A DNA stretch of 33,418 bases from the NCBI GenBank assembly GCA_021201865.1, contig JAJQEE010000066.1:1-33418 (forward strand), written 5' to 3'. The notes beneath the pieces are model-generated. The model searched no databases. It saw only the letters and a list, made by a program, of their open reading frames with translations, and was not told the DNA's origin. Both the position numbers and the translations under genes were made by a program. Shown here piece by piece: positions 20,301 through 27,025 of the stretch (positions are counted from its first letter, which is position 1; the number at the start of each line of letters is the position of its first letter). The DNA is from Tannerellaceae bacterium (GTDB lineage Bacteria > Bacteroidota > Bacteroidia > Bacteroidales > Tannerellaceae).

Positions 20301-20758
20301 TTCGCACCGATCACCGGGAAATTAGCCTGGTCAGACACCACACCCGTGACCTGTCTCTGTTCCTGTTGGGGAGCAGTGGCTTCCACGGTAGTCAGGATGA
20401 TATCCTTATCTAAGATCCGGTAGCGGACATTGGAATCCTCAAAGAGTTCATCCAGCAAGGCAGACACCTCTTTATTCCGGGTGTTCACCGAAACCTCCCT
20501 GTTTACATCTATCAGCCGGTTATTATAAAAGAACTGATAGTCCGTTTGATTTTCTATTTCCTCTAACACCTGCACCAAAGGGGTTGCGGACATCCGGATG
20601 GTCAGGGAGGTGGTCTGCGCATAAGAGTCTGCAAATACCAGGCTTAAAGAGAGGGATAGGAATAGACAGATTAACTTCATAATTCTACATAATTTGTTTT
20701 TCAGCCAACCGGGTGCATAATTCTGCCTGTCCGGTTGGACATACGAAATCTTTCTCAT
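17369..20758 (-). CDS. susC-like: SusC/RagA TonB-dependent transporter with STN domain, locus 2
   Basis: A full-length 1129-residue outer-membrane glycan transporter. The ATG at 20758 (MRKISYVQPDR) is preferred to an upstream GTG at 20800. A long signal region (about residues 27-48) is followed by STN (about 50-126), a carboxypeptidase-D-like domain (about 136-200, with IVEKGTSNGTITDLDGNFSL), the TonB-box-like DEVVVVGYGTMKKSDLTGSV, a plug with DPLYVVDGIIG and ATAIYGARGANGVVMITTK, and a barrel ending RTWTVGLNVKF. STN implies signalling through the neighbouring FecR. susD begins 5 bases after its stop. No frame problem is seen. Confidence 0.94.
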   Translation of the reverse strand: MRKISYVQPDRQNYAPGWLKNKLCRIMKLICLFLSLSLSLVFADSYAQTTSLTIRMSATPLVQVLEEIENQTDYQFFYNNRLIDVNREVSVNTRNKEVSALLDELFEDSNVRYRILDKDIILTTVEATAPQQEQRQVTGVVSDQANFPVIGANIVEKGTSNGTITDLDGNFSLRVSPGAVLVVTYIGYIPVEIAVGNQTVLDIRLQEDSQALDEVVVVGYGTMKKSDLTGSVSNVKADQLLDRPSVNVGQALSGRAAGVEIFENSGRADGQVRVRIRGENSINSSNDPLYVVDGIIGVANINLLNPSEIESLEILKDASATAIYGARGANGVVMITTKRGFKMDKPEISYDGYVSTGKMAKKLDLMNAQEWWENYNTTWDNAAKYDPTGYANGQYSKVNPANMPSLFDANGNPLYDTDWQDEAYRTAVSHNHQVSVRGGGDKVLYSVHLGYMHKEALMKNNYLDRYNGRLNMDTQLREWLKFGVNMSYNYSKGNDLYDDYKIKRLVQEAIPIIPVKYPDGSWGSNRDFPGAVQDTPSRYLEEMVNESTNSQVLADMYLDFTITKDLTFKSTFAVDVANMKKNYYSGKELIQFSKTQGGIAEIRTKNQVYWQNENYFNWNKEFGKDHRLNAMVGLSWQQRYSEELVAESRNFSDDFYQWHYLQAGTVTMPSQSTDETWSINSYFARVNYNLMQKYLFTATGRFDGSSKFGKNNRYAFFPSFAIAWRMSEEDFIRNISWIDNLKLRTSVGETGNQEIGSYRFLQELSSANVIFNREYYTALYRSSFGNPDLKWEKTLQWDAGFDISILNQRISLEADYYLKNTSDLLLDAPIPSTSGLQTVMRNIGSVRNQGIELTLNTHNIKTNDFNWMTTVLFNKNKNKVTKLGENNEDIFPGPTHAQGELMILRVGEPVGSLWGLTRLGTWGEHEAEEAARYNRLPGDIKYADLNNDGVINNDDNSIIGKTSPDWTMTLSNTFLWKNFDLSFDLRFVIGHQVVNASTHNAEDRSGVANGFRTNLNAWTPANQNTMVAQRRPMSTYYDSYPDTHWMQNGSFVRGQNLVLGYNFDRQLIKKAGLEALRVYVSAQNLFCITNYTGYDPEVTTRYDATFGQGIDDFSEPKARTWTVGLNVKF

Positions 20759-20943
20759 ATTTTTGTCTTGCGATTTAAGATTAAAAAACTTAGTGTTCAC
20801 TGGTTCAGGCCGGTTGACAGACAGTTCATACGGGGAAATGTATCCAGCATTTTTCCGTATGTTTTTTATCTGTTCCGGCGTGCGGCTACCGCCTTTTTCA
20901 TTCGTTTCCCATAGGCATTCCTGTTTTAAAGGTTAGACAAATC

Positions 20944-22004
20944 TCATTTTTTCCATAGTACGACTGTTGTATATTTGATCCCGTTACTATCATCTTCTGT
21001 CTGCTGGTTGATCCGGTAATGAATATTGGAGGAGATCTTCAGGTAATCTAAGATCTCAAACAGCTGGCGGTGAATGAACGTCCCCGTAAAACGGTACTCC
21101 TCCAAGACCGCATCCTGCATCTCAAACCGGACATTATAGAAATGAGACAACCGCTTCAACACATCCGGCAATGGAGTGTCCCGGAACATCAGTTTCCCAT
21201 CCATCCAGGCTGTCTCATACACCGGATTGACCGGGACAATCTGCATCCGTCCGCCCACTAAGTCATAACTCGCCTTTTCCGACGGATTCAGCACCTGTTC
21301 CAACACCCGGCCCTGTCCATCCCGGATCTCTAAGTTGACTTTACCGGACACTAAGGTCGTATGGATCAGATCCTCCTCTTCATAGGCCTGCACATTAAAC
21401 GCTGTTCCCAGCACCCGGATCCTCATCCGGTCCTCCCGCACACTGACAATGAACGGTTTCTGAGGATCAGGTGTCACCTCGAAATAGGCTTCCCCCTGGA
21501 GTTCCACCCGCCGCTGGTCCTTTTCGTACGGTTCCGGATAGGTTACCGAACTACCCGAATTCAGCCACACCACCGTTCCATCCGGCAGATTGAAATGGGT
21601 ACGCATCCCCGCGTTCGCTTCCCGGACCACCCACTGAGGGATCACCTCTACAGCCTCTTCCCGGTGGAAAAACCACGTGCCGGTGAGTACGACCAAAGAT
21701 GCCACACAGGCAGCCACCGGGATCATCCGCTGCATCCACAGCCTGCGCCGTTTCGCTTGCAACCGCTGCTCCGTTTTCCGGAAAGCAGCTTCCGGATCCC
21801 GGGAAAGTATACGCCTGTAGGTCCGTTCCGCATCATACAAAGAAGCCAGTTGCAATAATTCTTTTTCCCGCTGCCCATCTTCCGCCAGCCACTGCTCCAC
21901 CTGCTCTTCTTCCTGTGCGGATACCTCCCCCCCCGGATATACCTCCACAAAAGCATTTTGTCCGGTCCTTTTATGACTCTATATAATTCTTTCTCTTCTA
22001 TCAT
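20944..22004 (-). CDS. FecR-family anti-sigma factor with a poly-G frameshift near its start, locus 2
   Basis: The main frame encodes a FecR protein: membrane helix about MIPVAACVASLVVLTGTWFF, periplasmic FecR domain (FNLPDGTVVWLNSGSSVTYP; YFEVTPDPQKPFIVSV; VLGTAFNVQAY) and DUF4974 (FRDTPLPDVLKRLSHFYNV). Its only start is a GTG at 21948, which omits the first part of the sigma-binding domain. An ATG at 22004 in another frame encodes MIEEKELYRVIKGPDKMLLW and RYIRGG up to a G8 run (21927-21934). Reading the run as G9 (or G6) joins RYIRGG to EVSAQEEEQVEQWL, the standard FecR N-domain, about 353 residues. As written, translation from 22004 goes out of frame at the run. No sigma gene lies directly upstream, unlike locus 1. 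Confidence 0.88.
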
Positions 22005-22319
22005 TTCTGTAGGTTCTATCTATACGACAATCCCGGCCTCTCTCCACCCTAAACATACAACCATATTTTTTTATTTTTTCCTTCCAACCCATGAAAAACT
22101 TTAGAACATAGACTATCAGCTTACCATATTATAAAAACACACCTCTAAAAAAAGTATCAGCAACCCGGGAGATCCGACAGATCAAATCAATAGTATCTCA
22201 TTCCCCTCCTGAGAGCCTAAATGTGTAAAAACCCGGAAAAATAAAATCAGCAGATTCCATTTGTAAGTAATAGGTATTTTCATCGTCAATTCAAAGCCAT
22301 TGACTATAAATGATTCCCA

Positions 22320-22572
22320 AGGGGGATCCAGCAGTAGCCCAGGGATGAGCCAAAGGCGATTCCCTGGGTAGAAAACACCCCAGGACAACCCCGCAGTGGG
22401 TTGCATATGGAAAAGCAGAGAGGTGAAACCTTTCCAAGGTTATGAAATGATGATCCTTACCCAGGGGATCGCTTTGCTCACCCCTGGGCTATTTCTAAAA
22501 CCCCAACAGGGTTTCTAAAAACCGCCATCGGAGAAATACCTATAAAACAATATCTTATAAGAGAATTTAACT
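22320..22572. repeat. Palindromic repeat family D, degraded copy
   Basis: Imperfect inverted arms (22335-22370 and 22458-22491) carry the TAGCCCAGGG/CCCTGGGTA words also seen at 26600-26631. The tail at 22549-22571 (TATCTTATAAGAGAATTTAA) resembles the end of the family D copy at 26802-26822. The inner GTGGGTTGCATATG matches GCAACCCACTAC at 26695. It lies about 315 bases upstream of fecR2. Predicted short proteins across it are repeat-derived and not genes. The rest of 22005-22712 holds nothing I can name. Confidence 0.65.
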
Positions 22573-22712
22573 GCCCTACCTTAACCGGAGTGTAAGAAAA
22601 AACAGATATAGAATTTCCAACAGGGATAGGAAACATACGATTTGTTAACTATGCATTTTAACTATTGCCTGTTGGAATATTCAACCTTGTTTTATGACTA
22701 CTTAGTTTTCTT

Positions 22713-22865
22713 TCACCAGGCAGTCATCTTCCGCTTCCCAGTCAACCGGGGGATCACTCCGGTCCGGATAGGGACAGGGACAACAAGGGGTTTCCTTCGC
22801 TTTCCGGAGAACAGGATGCGGGCAACCGTAACTATAAACGACAAAACGGGTTCCAGATATTTCAT
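22713..22865 (-). CDS. Possible small basic protein, 50 residues
   Basis: The frame starts with an ATG that overlaps the TGA of the glucosaminidase remnant (ATGA overlap) and encodes MKYLEPVLSFIVTVARILFS, a hydrophobic helix, followed by a Lys/Arg-rich tail ending MTAW. A short membrane protein just after a cell-wall hydrolase would fit a holin-like or companion gene, but the upstream gene is broken and nothing else supports expression. Not recognised; may be a chance frame. Confidence 0.3.
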   Translation of the reverse strand: MKYLEPVLSFIVTVARILFSGKRRKPLVVPVPIRTGVIPRLTGKRKMTAW

Positions 22866-23158
22866 AGGCTTATGGGATTAAATGGGTCAGCAAGAATCGA
22901 TTCGATATCTTTCGCAAGGGAGACCAGCGATTTCCGGTAGAGTGCCCGGTTGTCCCCATTCACCTCACTGATGTATTTATTTTGTGAGATCTTACGGGCG
23001 AATGCTGCCGGGTCACGGCTCACTTCGGCTGCCATCGGATAGGCCGACCGGATCCGCCGGTCATAATCTAAGAAGCTCTCCCGGCCACCGGCATAGGTGC
23101 GAAAGTTCAGAGAATCCTTTTTCAGTTGGACCGTATGCCCCTGCCAGTAATCATTAGA
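22862..23158 (-). pseudogene. C-terminal remnant of a glucosaminidase-like cell-wall hydrolase (GH73-like)
   Basis: With no proper start, a frame of about 98 codons on the minus strand reads NCFSNDYWQGHTVQLKKD, then FRTYAGGRESFLDYDRRI, then DPAAFARKISQNKYI, and ends in a TGA at 22862. The pattern N-x-F near a W-x-G-x-T-V, then FR-x-Y-x-x-x-x-x-S, then A-x-x-I/L-Q-x-x-x-Y is that of the C-terminal half of FlgJ/LytG-type N-acetylglucosaminidases carried on Bacteroidales mobile elements and prophages. The N-terminal catalytic part is missing: upstream the frame meets a stop within the hairpin at 23164-23194. Probably a leftover of a degraded element. Confidence 0.55.
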
Positions 23159-23163
23159 AAAGC

Positions 23164-23194
23164 AGTTCCAGGTTCAAACTTTGAACCTGGAACT
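23164..23194. repeat. 15-bp perfect hairpin at the remnant's breakpoint
   Basis: AGTTCCAGGTTCAAA (23164-23178) and its exact complement (23180-23194) form a hairpin at the point where the glucosaminidase frame is lost. Further GAACTTT/AAACTTC words follow up to 23210. Confidence 0.6.
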
Positions 23195-23221
23195 TTGAAC
23201 TTTAAACTTCAATCCACCAAA

Positions 23222-23248
23222 AAAAGGTGCCCATTACGGACACCTTTT
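23222..23248 (-). terminator. Terminator after the lipoprotein gene
   Basis: An AAAAGGTG/CACCTTTT stem (23222-23229 with 23241-23248) starts about 20 bases past the lipoprotein stop and is followed on the minus strand by a run of seven T, a standard intrinsic terminator. Confidence 0.75.
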
Positions 23249-23267
23249 CCCTCAATATATTGTGCGT

Positions 23268-23801
23268 TTATTTAATCCGTATCAGTTTTTCACTGATATC
23301 GTAGTGGATCGTTTCGATCAGGTCCATATGTTTGGAATAAGGAATAGCCAGAAATAGCTTATCATTGATATAGAGGTTAGCGCCGGAAGTGGCAAAGGAT
23401 TCACTATCCAGACCCTCATAAATGCAATAGCAATATTCATTTTCACCAGCCAGGGGATGCGTATCGTCTCCCGTCACAATCACCCGGTTACCCGGCAGGA
23501 ACTCATAAATAATTCCATCGCAGGAACGATCCGGTTTTTCAACCGGCAACAGGGGGGAATACCATCCTCTTACTACCTGCCATTTCCCCAGAATATCATC
23601 CTTCATTCCGGCAACCGGTTTCGGAGCACATTTCAGATTGCGCAGTATATAATTTATTTCTTCATTATATTCCTCCGTATCCTCCGGCAGGAGTCCTGCA
23701 CGGGAGAAGGGATCTCCACTCTCCTCTTCTTTCTCACATCCCTCGAACCCCAGCATCACCACTAAAACCAAAAGGGTCCATAACGATTTTTCCAGCTTCA
23801 T
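23268..23801 (-). CDS. Hypothetical lipoprotein, lipocalin-like
   Basis: A 177-residue protein with a lipoprotein signal (MKLEKSLWTLLVLVVMLGFE then GCEKEEE). After an acidic linker, about residues 65-177 contain DDILGKWQVVRGWYSP, GIIYEFLPGNRVIVTGDD and a beta-rich end (LFLAIPYSKHMDLIETIHYD). The LGKWQVV opening and the following strands match lipocalin-like lipoproteins common in Bacteroidetes. ATG at 23801 and a clear terminator behind it suggest a stand-alone unit. No function can be given; it lies amid repeats and remnants rather than in a utilization locus. Confidence 0.75.
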   Translation of the reverse strand: MKLEKSLWTLLVLVVMLGFEGCEKEEESGDPFSRAGLLPEDTEEYNEEINYILRNLKCAPKPVAGMKDDILGKWQVVRGWYSPLLPVEKPDRSCDGIIYEFLPGNRVIVTGDDTHPLAGENEYCYCIYEGLDSESFATSGANLYINDKLFLAIPYSKHMDLIETIHYDISEKLIRIK

Positions 23802-24695
23802 AACGAAATTTCTTTAACGTTTTTCTACTCTTCACCTGCCTCTCTCCGGTCCCTGTTACAGTTGACTTTTCTCACATTCATCAACAGGACCACCCATAAG
23901 TCTATCTGATTCGTTAGATCTGGATACAATGTAGGAATTATTTTTAATTCATAAAATTTTATCCTACAAAAATTATGATTTAAAACATTAATCACAAATT
24001 CCACAACAATCTATAACCCACAAATACGTCAGCAGAGAATAAAATTTCTCCCTGATCCTCCACGGGCAGGAAATTCCTATTCCCTCCGGAGGATCCTAAA
24101 CATCTTCCCTAAAAGACCTATATAAAAAATTTACTATCAGATAGATGCATAAATCTACCTTTTAGCTGCGCGGAGTCGAAAATTATTTCACATTTTTTCT
24201 CTGTTACTCACAAATCACAAGGCAATGTTACGAAGTTTTTGAATTGAAATAAAATATAATAAATAATAATTTTTATGCTTTTAAACAGTTTTACTCTCAC
24301 CCATTCCTTACAAATTGTAAGTAACTCCACTATTTATGCGCCTTTTCATAGATAAACCTCTTCAATCGTTCCATTTTTAACTAACTGAAATTGACCTTTC
24401 AAAAGAAATGGAAGAAAAAAATATAGCCCCCACCGGACCGACCCATAAATAAGCATCACTAAAATGAGGTCAGGGCTTATAAGTGACAGAGGCCGGAAGA
24501 GTTGTAAAAGAGTGAGTGCCTGGGACCAAGGATATTACCCACGGTTACTTACAAGCCTTCCGGGCATACTTTGGTCAGAGGAGATAGGATTGGTTGGAGG
24601 GAATTGGACCTGATCATAATTTTTCATCGAAAAGATATGTTATCCCCGGCTAACCGGATAGAAGGAACTTCGGATCCTTTTCAGATACGATGAAG
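23802..24695. other. Gene-free AT-rich stretch with repeat fragments
   Basis: No frame here looks like a gene. It holds a hairpin with GATCCTCC/GGAGGATC arms (24054-24061 and 24088-24095) whose loop contains a degraded family A core, a second degraded family A piece around 24540-24575, and the copy of the 15574-15617 repeat at 24634-24677. The rest (about 24130-24430) is plain AT-rich sequence. Confidence 0.6.
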
Positions 24696-25607
24696 GGTGT
24701 TCTTCTAATAGTATTTTTCTGCTTTTTTCAGTCACCCGTCACTTTTTACCTCATAAAGATCTTATTATTAAATAAATAACCCTCAGAAAAAAGGTGACTG
24801 AGAAAGTGACTGAGATTTCTCAGTCACTTTCTCAGGCCTCATTTCTATCAGAGAATAGATAGGGTTGTTCTTTCCGGATACTTTCTTAGACAAAAAGGAT
24901 CCATTTAGTCATGGCCGGAAGATTTTAAACAGGAATCAACAGGTTGTTCTCCATACTGGAAGAAGTAAAAACCAAACAAGTTCCCTTCCGTGCAGACGGG
25001 AACCGCAAAGGAAGGGAGAGTTCGCAAGGGTCCTTACCTACGCAGGGAATGGGCCAGATTTTATTTTATAAGTCTTTACATGCCTTTCAAATCTTTCGTC
25101 CGAATTGGGTCCATCCGGTGTTTTCTAAAGAAATGAAAAATCTTTTTTTCTAACGAGTATGTTTTTTGAATAATAGAGATAGAATAGTCATGTGATATGG
25201 GAGTGGTAGCCTGTATCCTATCATTCCTTATCCGGAAGTGCAGGACTTCCTGGCTCTTTGACTCCATTCCCTTAGGTTGAAGGTCAGGAGGTTCAACCTT
25301 AAACATCAGGACCTTTAAGGTTGAACCTCCTGACCTTCAACCCTGTACCCCCTGAGGTTTAACCTAAGAAACCGGAATCAACCGGATAGTTGGTTATTCA
25401 TAGAAGGATACTATTTGCGGACCATAAGCATTCTGTCTCTTTAGCTTCAGGAGCATCTACAAAAGTGACCGGAAAGTGACTGAGAAATCTCAGTCACTTT
25501 CTCAGTCACCTTTTTTCTGAGGGTTATTTATTTAATAATAAGTCCTTTACGGAGCAAAAAGTGACTGATGACTGAAAAAAGCAGAAAAAGACTATTAGAA
25601 GAACACC
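24696..25607. mobile_element. 912-bp element with 136-bp inverted ends, no transposase
   Basis: The arms 24696-24831 and 25472-25607 are inverted copies of equal length with about nine mismatches in 136 and no gaps. The inner end of each arm is itself palindromic (AAAGTGACTGAG/CTCAGTCACTTT), and GTGACTGAG words repeat along it. The 640-base centre has no convincing gene, only short frames without family features, and a perfect 29-bp hairpin at 25275-25342. The architecture fits a MITE-like or foldback element moved by a transposase elsewhere, or a segment that could invert by recombination between its arms. No target duplication could be recognised. Confidence 0.6.
25275..25342. repeat. Perfect 29-bp hairpin inside the inverted-end element
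   Basis: Arms 25275-25303 and 25314-25342 are exact complements with a 10-base loop. The arm contains its own partial palindrome (AGGTTGAACCT). Not followed by a T run on either strand, so it is not a simple terminator. Confidence 0.7.
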
Positions 25608-25683
25608 ATTTATAGTGAGCAAGAGGGATGTTGCTATTCCCCTATTGCGGATCCGAAAGATAAGTGGCATACTCTCAGCCACT

Positions 25684-25727
25684 GGATATACACCCCACGG
25701 TGAGTCCCAGGAAATCCCTCCGGGATT
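25684..25727. repeat. Family A repeat, degraded half copy
   Basis: GGATATACACCCCACGG followed by CAGGAAATCCCTCCGGGAT matches the right arm of the family A element at 11990-12033 with a few changes. The partner arm is missing. It sits about 180 bases before the ECF sigma promoter. Confidence 0.6.
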
Positions 25728-25904
25728 CGGGTAGACAATAAAATACAGGTATAAAGAATAGCTTTGAAAATAAACATTAAGACCGTTGGCTTACCGGGAA
25801 ATTACCGAACAGGTCAAACAGGTTTTCCGTCTCTGACCGGATAGGGATCTGACCGGCAGGCTGTAAAAAAGCAGCCGGAACGAAGACCATATCAAATTAA
25901 AAAC

Positions 25905-25912
25905 TATCTTTG
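25905..25912 (+). promoter_or_regulatory. -7 box of the orphan ECF sigma gene
   Basis: TATCTTTG fits TAnnTTTG and lies 34 bases before the ATG at 25947. No TTTG is at the -33 distance. Confidence 0.5.
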
Positions 25913-25946
25913 TTTGGCTCCTGTTTCATCAGGAGATTGCCGGACT

Positions 25947-26510
25947 ATGGAGGACTCGTCACTGGTCAGATCGTTGCAGGAGGGGGACAGGGAGGCTTAT
26001 AAGCAGATTTTCCTGACCTACTATTCTCCACTCTGTGAATATGCCACCCGGTTTATTCCGGATGCGGATGCGGAAGAATTGGTGCAGAGCCTGATGATGT
26101 ACCTTTGGGAAAACCGGGAAGAGTTAGTCATTGAAAGCTCGCTCCGTTCCTATCTTTTCACTGCTACGCGGCATCGTTGCCTGAATGCGATCAAAAAACA
26201 GCAGTATCACGAACAGATCCATGGACTGCTCTATGAAAAGCTAAAAGACCAGTTTGAGGATCCGGACTACTATTTAGTTAATGAATTAGCGGTTCATATC
26301 GAAAAAGCCATCGGAGAACTTCCGGACACCTACCGGGAAACCTTTATCCTAAGCCGCTTCGGTGAAAAAACCAATACAGAAGTTGCCACCGAATTAGGCG
26401 TTTCCGTCAAAACAGTGGAATACCGGATCTCCCAGGCCCTGAAAATCCTGCGTGTCCGGTTGAAAGATTACCTACCTCTCCTGGCCTTCCTGCTGGGAGA
26501 TATGGGTTGA
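25947..26510 (+). CDS. ECF RNA polymerase sigma factor, separated from its likely FecR
   Basis: A 187-residue Bacteroidetes ECF sigma. Region 2 has YKQIFLTYYSPLCEYATRFI, DAEELVQSLMMYLWENRE and LRSYLFTATRHRCLNAIKK. Region 4 has LPDTYRETFILSRFGEKTN then a helix-turn-helix at TELGVSVKTVEYRISQALK. The ATG at 25947 is chosen because the frame before it (from a TTG at 25914) overlaps the likely promoter. Such genes normally sit just before a fecR on the same strand; here the neighbours are repeats and an oppositely oriented SDR gene. The only fecR lacking an adjacent sigma is the one starting at 22004, 3.9 kb away on the other strand. Family D and C repeats begin within 35 bases of the stop codon. 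Confidence 0.92.
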   Translation: MEDSSLVRSLQEGDREAYKQIFLTYYSPLCEYATRFIPDADAEELVQSLMMYLWENREELVIESSLRSYLFTATRHRCLNAIKKQQYHEQIHGLLYEKLKDQFEDPDYYLVNELAVHIEKAIGELPDTYRETFILSRFGEKTNTEVATELGVSVKTVEYRISQALKILRVRLKDYLPLLAFLLGDMG

Positions 26511-26542
26511 AATATACACCCCGGCGATGCCGCAAGGCTATG

Positions 26543-26820
26543 AAATTCTCTTGTAAATATCTTAGTGCGGATTATTCTACCCTGCAAGGATACCAGCAAC
26601 AGCCCAGGGCTGAGCGAAGCGAATCCCTGGGTAAGGTTACGAAAATAATAACCCTGTAAGGGTTTCACTCTCTGTCTAAGACAATAATACATATGCAACC
26701 CACTACAGGGTTGAATCATACTACTTTACAGCCCAGGGATTCGCTTCGCTCAGCCCTGGGCTGTTGCTGGTATCCTTGCAGGGTAGAATAATCCGCACTA
26801 AGATATTTACAAGAGAATTT
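26543..26820. repeat. Palindromic repeat family D with perfect 89-bp inverted arms
   Basis: Arms 26543-26631 and 26732-26820 are exact inverted copies of 89 bases around a 100-base centre holding the ACCCTGTAAGGGTT and CAACCCACTACAGGGTTG words. A fragment resembling family C precedes it (26514-26542) and another family C piece follows (26824-26877), as if D had inserted into C. A frame of 83 codons crossing it and the sigma gene is repeat-derived. A second, degraded copy is at 22320-22572. Confidence 0.8.
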
Positions 26821-26823
26821 AAC

Positions 26824-26877
26824 ACCCCTGCGGCGATGCCGGTGCCTAATGTATAGTAGGCCTACGGCCTGTAAGAG
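26824..26877. repeat. Palindromic repeat family C, single arm
   Basis: The stretch ending TATAGTAGGCCTACGGCCTG and then TAAGAG matches the right arm of the full family C element at 28675-28725 with few changes. The other arm is missing. Beyond it, up to 27025, there is no feature I can name. Confidence 0.65.
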
Positions 26878-27025
26878 GTGTATATAAACAGAAGCACCGT
26901 GCCTGGAGAGCTACGAACCGATCCCCGCTATGAGGCTGGTTCTTGGAACTCCTGAACTTTGTGGACCTTTGAACCGGGCAGGTCTTCAAATCCGTGCCCG
27001 TATAATTAAAGAGTGTCTTTTCCGA

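Noticed and set aside
20758-20800. The upstream GTG as the SusC2 start
   Set aside because: The added 14 residues are not signal-like and the ATG at 20758 gives a normal start; the longer form cannot be fully excluded.
22182-22406. A 74-codon minus-strand frame
   Set aside because: It covers the family D repeat; related repeats give similar short frames near 26468-26719, so it is repeat-derived.
24865-25306. Three short frames in the centre of the inverted-end element
   Set aside because: They overlap each other on both strands, lack signals or family motifs, and one runs through the 29-bp hairpin.
24832-25471. An invertible promoter of the capsule-switch type in the 640-base centre
   Set aside because: No TAnnTTTG box with a suitable -33 was found on either strand, and no invertase gene is nearby; inversion remains possible but not as a promoter switch.
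24696-25607. A retron or group II intron
   Set aside because: There is no reverse transcriptase in the window and the arms do not show the expected catalytic RNA motifs.
26468-26719. An 83-codon minus-strand frame
   Set aside because: It crosses the 3' end of the sigma gene and the 89-bp arm; no domain, and the coding signal belongs to the sigma gene.
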